From: Streptomyces sp. P9-A4
GTDB lineage: Bacteria > Actinomycetota > Actinomycetes > Streptomycetales > Streptomycetaceae
NCBI RefSeq assembly: GCF_036634195.1
Contig: NZ_JAZIFY010000001.1
Coordinates: 1,002,501 to 1,066,500 of the forward strand
DNA: 64,000 bases
Direction of reading: 5' to 3'
A program made the translations under genes and the position numbers. Within the stretch, counting starts at the first letter, position 1. Each line of letters opens with the position of its first letter. Under the pieces are notes generated by a model, which saw only the letters and a list, made by a program, of their open reading frames with translations, was not told the origin of the DNA and made no database searches. Below, piece after piece: positions 58,394-64,000 of this stretch.

Positions 58394-58780
58394 CGCCCTC
58401 AGCAAGATCTGAATTTTTGACGGAAATTGCAGATCATCGACCATTACCGAACAGGCCACAGAGCCACGGAATCCCGTGAATTGCATGCGGGCGTATTCGT
58501 TCGGGTCGTGCAATACGAGCCACCCGGACGAACATGGGAGTGACGTCACGAAGAGGCTCGCAGGAAGCATCACAGGTGGAATCGACTTCCATACCTCGCA
58601 TTCAACAGGACCATCGACACTGGCCTGAACGCCGAAGATGAGTGAACTGCCCTCTTGATACCAGCTGTTCGACGCCGGATCCCAGTCGCTGACGTCATCG
58701 TCACTTCCCGCATCTCGCAAGATCAGGCATCCGTGCTCGATTTTTGCCAGGAATGAAACCACAGGGCTATCAGCTACCAT
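58382..58780 (-). CDS. Probable immunity protein of the RHS toxin, 132 aa
   Basis: A 132-residue acidic protein with no membrane segment or signal peptide. It is lower in GC than its neighbours, a frequent trait of immunity genes. The ATG at 58780 is chosen because it has AAGGAGC and GAAGGA upstream, and because it overlaps the toxin's TAG stop by 7 bp; a longer frame to 58840 would run deep into the toxin gene. I recognise no immunity family, though the mix of Trp and acidic residues (SDDDVSDWDPASNSWYQEG) suits binding to a basic nuclease. The role is inferred from position. Confidence 0.7.
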   Translation of the reverse strand: MVADSPVVSFLAKIEHGCLILRDAGSDDDVSDWDPASNSWYQEGSSLIFGVQASVDGPVECEVWKSIPPVMLPASLFVTSLPCSSGWLVLHDPNEYARMQFTGFRGSVACSVMVDDLQFPSKIQILLRAEAN

Positions 58781-61700
58781 TCCTTCTCGCTCCTTCCTTG
58801 TGAAAGTTGTGAGACGACTCCACCCTGCCTCCTGGCGCAAGGCAGACAGTGAGGATACGCCGTCTGAGGAGACCCGGGACCGACGAGACTAGACGGCGGC
58901 TGGTGGTCCGGAATCCAGTCCCCGTCCTTGGTGCCAGGCGTTGTGGCACCACAAGTGTGGCAGCCATGCGCATTTCCTGAGTCATTGATCAGATCTCGAA
59001 CACCGGCTGCCTCGATATCGCCATTCTCCAGGGCTACTCCCTCTCGGGCGTTCGGGCCGGCGCCCAGCGTCAGATCGCACTTCTGGCCTGGCGTTGCATT
59101 GTGAACCAGGACCGGCGTGGCCCCCGCCAGCACATAGTACGTGTGCAGGTCATCGACCGTGAGGTTGTGGACCCGCTTGTGCTGGGTCCACGCGCGCACG
59201 GCGCTCACCTGGGTGTAAGAGCCGTTGCCGGTCCGCAGCAGCATTCCGGGGACGATTTCCTTGGCGTACACCCACTTGCCGAGTTCGGGCGCCCAGAACG
59301 GGTGATTGTCCGTCGCGACGACCTTGCCCGAATTTCCGACGGGGTTGGTGACGGTGATCTCGACCAGGTTCTTCTGGCCCTCACCGGTGATGAGCGCGGT
59401 GACCGTGCGAGGGCCGGTTTCTCCGGTCACCGGGTCGGTGGCGGTGACCTTGTCGCCGACACGCACCTGCTCTATGGCCTTGTTGCTGCCGTCGGCCATC
59501 ACGACCATGGTGTCCGGGGTGAAGCTGTTGCCGGTGCCACAGCCCCCTGCCCCGGTGTCGGCCGGTTTCGGTGCGGGAGGGCTGTCCGCCGCCTTCGGGA
59601 CGGGTGCGGTGTCGGCCGCTTTGGCGGTCTTCGCCGCGTCGGCGGCGTTGTTGGCGGTCTTGGCGGCCTGTGCGGCGTCGAGTGCCTTGTTGCCGTACTT
59701 GGCGGCGTTCGCCGCGTAGCCCGCGCCCGGGATGGCCGAGGCGGCGGAGAGGCCGGCGTTGACGTAGTCGCCTTCCGCGGCGTACCAGCCCGCGTTGGCC
59801 AGGTCGCCGACCTCACCGACGACCGGGACCATGCCGACGACGTCGAGGGTGGTGTGGCCGATCGTCTTCCACGACGGCATCCTCGGCCACTTGCCGGTCG
59901 GGTCGGTGAGCTTGACCGGGTTGTTGTGGGTGTAGGTGTAGGCGGCGAGGTTGCGCGGCTCGGCGATGCCGCCCGCCATGTCCCCGTCGAGGTAGTCGGG
60001 CAGCGCCGGGTCGGTGCTCGCCCAGAGCTGTGTCCGTGGGTTGTAGTAGCGGGCTCCGTAGTAGTAGAGGCCGGTCTCCGCGTCGAGTTCCTTGCCGGTG
60101 AACTGGTAGGGCGTGTCCGCCTGTCCGGTCCGTTCCTCCACCCAGGTCTCCCCGTACGGGAAGTACTCCAGGTGCTCGATGACCCTGCCCTGCTTGTCGG
60201 TGACATAGCCGGAGGAGCCGATGTGGTCGGCGTGGAAGAACTGCTGGGCGTCCTCGGGACCGGTGGTCTCGACGGTTTTGGTCGTCACGCGGCTGTCGCC
60301 GACGAAGACGTGCTTGTAGCCGGTGGTGTCGCGTTCGCTGTAGTAGCGGTTCGGGTACAGCGAGAGCCCGTCCTCGCTCCGCTTGACGAGGCGGTCGCCC
60401 TTGTCGTCGTAGACGTAGGAGACGGTGGCGCCGGCGCAGCCGCTCGGGTCCTGCGTGAGGGTGCCGGTCGCCGTGTCCTGGTTGCAGACGAGGCGGTTCT
60501 CCTCGTCCCACACGTACTGCCGGCGCTTGTCGGCGACGGCGGTGTTGACCGTGCCTGTCAGGTTGCCGTTGGCGTCGTAGGCATGGCTGATCGGACCGAC
60601 CTTGTTCGGGGCATGCGGCTTGGCGCCGTCGTAGGCGTACGTGTAGTCGTAGGTGGTCCGGTCCTGGACGTCGCCCGGGTTGGACGGGTCCTCGACCGGT
60701 TCGATCGGCCCGGCCCCGCCGCCTCCGACCGGGAAGGCCGGGGTGCCGCCGGTGACCTCGTGGGTCTGCGACTTGCTCGTGGTGTTGTGGATCGAGTCGT
60801 AGCCCAGGCTCAGTGTGTACTTGTTGACCGCGTTGTTCTTGTCCGTGTACTGGCCGGACGCGGAGGTGAGCCGGTACTGGTCGTCGTATCCGTAGGTCTG
60901 GCTGCTCGGACCGCCGATGTCGCCGCCCTGCGGCGCGCTGTTCACCAGCGAGGTGATGTTGCCGATCTTGTCGTACGTGTAGCCCAGGTTCTGGAACGCG
61001 GTCCCGCCCGGCGCCACGGACTTCAGTGCTCCGAGTCGGCGGTCCTCGGCGTCGTAGGCATAGGTGGTACGCACCCCGTTGCCGGTCTGCTGGAGGATCT
61101 TCTGCCCGAACTTGTCGTAGTCGATCCGGTCCAGGTACGTGTAGCCGGTGCCGTTCTTGGATCCGGTGGCCCGGCCGACCTGGCCACCCGAGTCGTAGTC
61201 GTAGGTCAGGACCTCGCCGTCGGGATAGGTCATCTGCAGCACACGGTTGAAGGCGTCGTAGCGCCAGGCGGTGGTGTAGGTGCGCGGGGCGTCGCGGACC
61301 GCGGTGATCGTGCGGGTCTCCTGGATCACCTCGCCCAGCGCCCCGTAGGTGCGCTTCACCGTTCCCGCCGCGTCGTGGACCTCGGTGACGCGCGAGGCCG
61401 CGTTGTCCGGTGCGCCGGGGGCTCCGTACTCGTAGGAGACGTTGTTGCCCGGGAACGTCGGGTAGCGGATGGCCTTCAGCCGCGAGTACTCGTAGTCGTA
61501 CTCGACGGCCTTGTCCGCTGCCCGCAGGTTCGCGGTGATCTTCGACGTGACGTTCCCGGCGAGGTCGTAGCGGGTCTCGGAGCGCCCGGCGTCCGGGCTG
61601 TCGAACGAAGTGCGGCGTCCCAGCGCGTCGTAGCCGGCGCGCGTGACGTTGTTCTTGTCGTCGGTGATCGTCGTGACCTGGCCGGTGGGGTCGTACGCGT

Positions 61701-64000
61701 AGCTGGTCCAGATCTCCGAGGAGCCGTCGAACTCCTTCACCGAGGTGACGGCACCTCGAAGGTCGGTGTAGGTGCGGCGCTCCTTGCCGTTGCCGTCGGT
61801 CACCGTCCGCTCGAAGCGGGTCGTGCCCGCCCGGTCCTTGCCGAAGCCGTATCCGGTGCTGGTGGTGACGCCGTCCGGCTGGACGGTCCTGACCGACCGG
61901 TCCAGGACGTCGAAGGTTTCCTTCGTGGGTGCCACGGAGTCGAAGGAGAGGTTGAACGCGGTGTTCGCGGCTCCCTTGTCCTCGGTCACCGGGTAGTACT
62001 TCTCCACGGCGCGGCCGAGGGAGTCGAACTTCAGCCGGCCGGAGACCGTCATCACCTGGGTGGGCGTGGCCCCCGGCGAGGCGGACACCGAGGCGTCCTT
62101 CTTGGTCTGCAGGACACGCTTGAGGCCGTCGCTGAAGGTGACGGTGTCGATGGTGTCGTCGCGTACGCCCGAGGAGGCACGGTCGAGGTGTTTGGTCGTG
62201 GCGTACGGGACGGTCGCCTCGGGGTGATAGCCGAAGGTGATCGTGGCCCGGTCGCCGTCCTTCTCGTAGGGCCCGGTCACCGTGTCGAGTCGGCCGACGC
62301 TGTCGTAGGACATCCGGAGCGGCTGGCCGTTGTGGTCGGTGTTCCTCTCGGGCTGCCCGTACTTGAGGTTGTACGCCGTGGACGAGCGGTAGCCGAAGCT
62401 GTCCTCGACGGACTCGACGTGTACGCCGACGGTGGTGTCGTAGCCGTACTCCAGCTTGTAGCGCTGCCCCTTCGCGTTCGCCGGACCGGTCACCGATTTC
62501 AGGTTCCCGTCCAGGTGGTACGTCAGGTCGGAGACGGCCGGGGTGTCGTCGTCGAGGTACTCGCGTGTCTGGCGCACTACGCCGGTCACGCAGTCGACGG
62601 TGGATTCGCGGTGGCGCAGGAGTGCGCCGGTGGCCGCGGCCTTCTGCCGGATCACGTGGGCGATGCCGACGAGGTACCGGTCGCGGCACTGCGTGTCGGA
62701 GCCGCTGTAGGCGAAGACGGTCTCCAGGTCGTCCGCGGTGCCCTCGTCACCCGCGTCGAAGGTGCGGATGACGTTGCCGTACTCGTCGTAGGAAAGGTCG
62801 GTGAATGTGGACTTCTCCGCGGCGGCCGCGCCTTCGTAGTGCTTTTCCTCGATACGGGTGAGCTGAGGGAAGACGGTGGCGGTCCGGCTCTTCGGGTCGG
62901 CCTCCTGGCCCGTGGAGGTGTCGAGCAGCCGGTAGGTGTTGAGTGTCTCGCGGTACGGGTGGCCGGCGCCGTCCTCGGTCAGCGTGCGGGTGAGCAGGCC
63001 GCGGCTCACGTATCCGTCGGTGCGGTACTCGTCGGTCAGCGTGCGGCGAACGGGGTCGTCCGTGCCGGTGCCGCGGTCCTCGGTGACCACGCGGCCGAAG
63101 CCGAGGAACTCTCGCTCCAGCCGGTCGTAGCGGCCCTGTTCGTAGCGGAAGGTGGTCAGACGCGTGTCGGCACCATCACCCGCGAGCCCGTCGAACACCG
63201 AGGTGCGGGACAGCACCCAGCGGCTCTCCTGCATGTCAGCGGTGTTGCCCGATCGGGTGTAGTCCAGGTCGATACGGGCGCCCATCGGCCGGCTGACCGA
63301 GCGGAGCAGGTTGGTGCGACCGGTCTTGTTGACCGCGACCAGGAGTTCGTTGTCCCGGGTGGACTTGACGTGGTCGGCCAGGCCGTCGCCGTTCACGTCC
63401 CGCAGGCTGGTTTCGGCCCGGCTGATGCCGGTGGACGCGTTGACGCCGGGGTTGAAGACGAAGACGCCGACGGGAGTGGGCAGGCCGACGGTGAAGTAGA
63501 CGCCCGCGCCGAGACTGGCGTTCTTGTCGACGGCGATCTCGGGGAAGCTGCCGCGGAAAGGGGCGGGCGCGGTGAAGCCGGTGCCGGTGTTGACCGCGAC
63601 CTTGATCGGGTTGGCCCCGTCGGTGAAGACCCGGTCGGTGAGGCCGTCGCCGTTGACGTCCGTCATGCTCGCGTTGGTGAACGAGGTTCCCAGCTCGGCG
63701 GAGACACCGCCCGCGAAGCCGTAGCGGTCGACGTTGAACCCGAGGTTGACGCCGACGTTGCGGCTGGACGCGTCGTTGATCGGTCCGGCCGACCAGGGTT
63801 CGCGGGCGGCGAAGGAGTAGCCGAGGTTCAACTGGACGTCGCCGTTGCCGAACACCTTGTCCGGCAGCCCGTCCCCGTTGATGTCGATCAGGTCGAGACG
63901 GACGTCGGACTCGCCGCCGCCGAGGCTGCCGCCGATGCCCAGCGACGGTTGGACCGCGCCGGTGGTGGCGGTGTTGGCGCTGGTGCCCGCGTCGGGCGCG
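58774..64000 (-). CDS. RHS/YD-repeat polymorphic toxin with HINT and HNH-like nuclease domain, 5' partial
   Basis: Over 1740 residues are present; the gene continues past the window end (first full codon at 63999). Order from the N-terminal side: VCBS/FG-GAP-like repeats (DINGDGLPDKV, DVNGDGLTDRVF, DVNGDGLADHV), a long array of RHS/YD repeats (YDSVGRLDTVTG, YDALGRRTSFDS, YDDQYRLTSASG), the RHS core end (KELDAETGLYYYGARYYNP), a hydrophobic/Ala-rich pretoxin part, a HINT domain (GNSFTPDTMVVMADGSNKAIE to YYVLAGATPVLVHN), and a C-terminal toxin with CHTCG, DGDWIPDHQPPSSL and PHCLPCARRQGG, an HNH-like zinc nuclease pattern. It probably cleaves nucleic acid in rival cells after HINT release. A short immunity gene overlaps its stop. 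Confidence 0.92.
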   Translation of the reverse strand, partial: APDAGTSANTATTGAVQPSLGIGGSLGGGESDVRLDLIDINGDGLPDKVFGNGDVQLNLGYSFAAREPWSAGPINDASSRNVGVNLGFNVDRYGFAGGVSAELGTSFTNASMTDVNGDGLTDRVFTDGANPIKVAVNTGTGFTAPAPFRGSFPEIAVDKNASLGAGVYFTVGLPTPVGVFVFNPGVNASTGISRAETSLRDVNGDGLADHVKSTRDNELLVAVNKTGRTNLLRSVSRPMGARIDLDYTRSGNTADMQESRWVLSRTSVFDGLAGDGADTRLTTFRYEQGRYDRLEREFLGFGRVVTEDRGTGTDDPVRRTLTDEYRTDGYVSRGLLTRTLTEDGAGHPYRETLNTYRLLDTSTGQEADPKSRTATVFPQLTRIEEKHYEGAAAAEKSTFTDLSYDEYGNVIRTFDAGDEGTADDLETVFAYSGSDTQCRDRYLVGIAHVIRQKAAATGALLRHRESTVDCVTGVVRQTREYLDDDTPAVSDLTYHLDGNLKSVTGPANAKGQRYKLEYGYDTTVGVHVESVEDSFGYRSSTAYNLKYGQPERNTDHNGQPLRMSYDSVGRLDTVTGPYEKDGDRATITFGYHPEATVPYATTKHLDRASSGVRDDTIDTVTFSDGLKRVLQTKKDASVSASPGATPTQVMTVSGRLKFDSLGRAVEKYYPVTEDKGAANTAFNLSFDSVAPTKETFDVLDRSVRTVQPDGVTTSTGYGFGKDRAGTTRFERTVTDGNGKERRTYTDLRGAVTSVKEFDGSSEIWTSYAYDPTGQVTTITDDKNNVTRAGYDALGRRTSFDSPDAGRSETRYDLAGNVTSKITANLRAADKAVEYDYEYSRLKAIRYPTFPGNNVSYEYGAPGAPDNAASRVTEVHDAAGTVKRTYGALGEVIQETRTITAVRDAPRTYTTAWRYDAFNRVLQMTYPDGEVLTYDYDSGGQVGRATGSKNGTGYTYLDRIDYDKFGQKILQQTGNGVRTTYAYDAEDRRLGALKSVAPGGTAFQNLGYTYDKIGNITSLVNSAPQGGDIGGPSSQTYGYDDQYRLTSASGQYTDKNNAVNKYTLSLGYDSIHNTTSKSQTHEVTGGTPAFPVGGGGAGPIEPVEDPSNPGDVQDRTTYDYTYAYDGAKPHAPNKVGPISHAYDANGNLTGTVNTAVADKRRQYVWDEENRLVCNQDTATGTLTQDPSGCAGATVSYVYDDKGDRLVKRSEDGLSLYPNRYYSERDTTGYKHVFVGDSRVTTKTVETTGPEDAQQFFHADHIGSSGYVTDKQGRVIEHLEYFPYGETWVEERTGQADTPYQFTGKELDAETGLYYYGARYYNPRTQLWASTDPALPDYLDGDMAGGIAEPRNLAAYTYTHNNPVKLTDPTGKWPRMPSWKTIGHTTLDVVGMVPVVGEVGDLANAGWYAAEGDYVNAGLSAASAIPGAGYAANAAKYGNKALDAAQAAKTANNAADAAKTAKAADTAPVPKAADSPPAPKPADTGAGGCGTGNSFTPDTMVVMADGSNKAIEQVRVGDKVTATDPVTGETGPRTVTALITGEGQKNLVEITVTNPVGNSGKVVATDNHPFWAPELGKWVYAKEIVPGMLLRTGNGSYTQVSAVRAWTQHKRVHNLTVDDLHTYYVLAGATPVLVHNATPGQKCDLTLGAGPNAREGVALENGDIEAAGVRDLINDSGNAHGCHTCGATTPGTKDGDWIPDHQPPSSLVGPGSPQTAYPHCLPCARRQGGVVSQLSQGRSEKEW

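Overview
The window is a stretch of Streptomyces (or close relative) chromosome. The base composition is very GC-rich with strong third-position GC bias, GTG starts and 4-bp ATGA/GTGA gene overlaps are common, and several gene sets are actinobacterial hallmarks: a conservon (roadblock/DUF742/GTPase cluster), RbpA behind a SigR-type promoter next to a polyprenol-phosphate mannosyltransferase, MocR regulators and secreted lipases. No rRNA, tRNA, CRISPR array or phage module was seen. Most genes are chromosomal metabolism and regulation. Accessory or decaying material sits at about 9.5-9.75 kb, 37.7-39.6 kb and 58.4-64 kb.

Layout. 0-9.4 kb: the end of PTS enzyme I, a hypothetical protein, a divergent MFS transporter/MocR pair, a secreted protein facing an ECF-like sigma factor and its membrane partner across a mirror-image promoter, and a secreted lipase. 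9.5-17.5 kb: a 179-bp MITE-like palindrome touching the stop of acetoacetyl-CoA synthetase, a GH31 glucosidase, a NUDIX hydrolase, a VanX-type dipeptidase, and a DUF35/thiolase pair behind a palindromic operator. 17.5-22.7 kb: a four-gene conservon (cvnD, C, B, A) and a small membrane protein. 22.8-30.7 kb: a translationally coupled four-gene operon for an SMC-like complex (MukF-like, Pro-rich, MukE-like and SMC-like ATPase) with unusual ATPase motifs and no adjacent nuclease gene. 30.9-37.8 kb: a GntR regulator, the pxpABC 5-oxoprolinase operon, and a convergent unrelated OPLAH-type 5-oxoprolinase. 37.8-39.6 kb: two damaged glycosyltransferase genes and two short tandem repeats.

39.7-53.4 kb: HEAT and ankyrin repeat proteins, a small membrane protein with an FtsK-like ATPase that lacks the Walker lysine, a MocR/YczE pair with a glycerophosphodiesterase, a UMF1-type MFS protein, rbpA, fxsA, a dolichol-phosphate-mannose-type synthase, an amidohydrolase and an Lrp regulator. 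53.6-58.2 kb: a small conserved protein, an APH-like phosphotransferase and an AttH-like protein behind a second copy of the 15.8-kb operator, a Pro/Val-rich protein, and an acyl-CoA dehydrogenase. 58.4-64 kb: an immunity-like gene and the C-terminal part of a very large RHS/YD-repeat polymorphic toxin with a HINT domain and an HNH-like nuclease tip; its 5' end lies outside the window.

The most promising leads are the SMC-like operon, the mirror-image sigma-factor promoter, the shared CTGACG-N3-CGTCAG operator that links two distant lipid-type loci, the paired glycosyltransferase deletions, and the RHS toxin/immunity pair.
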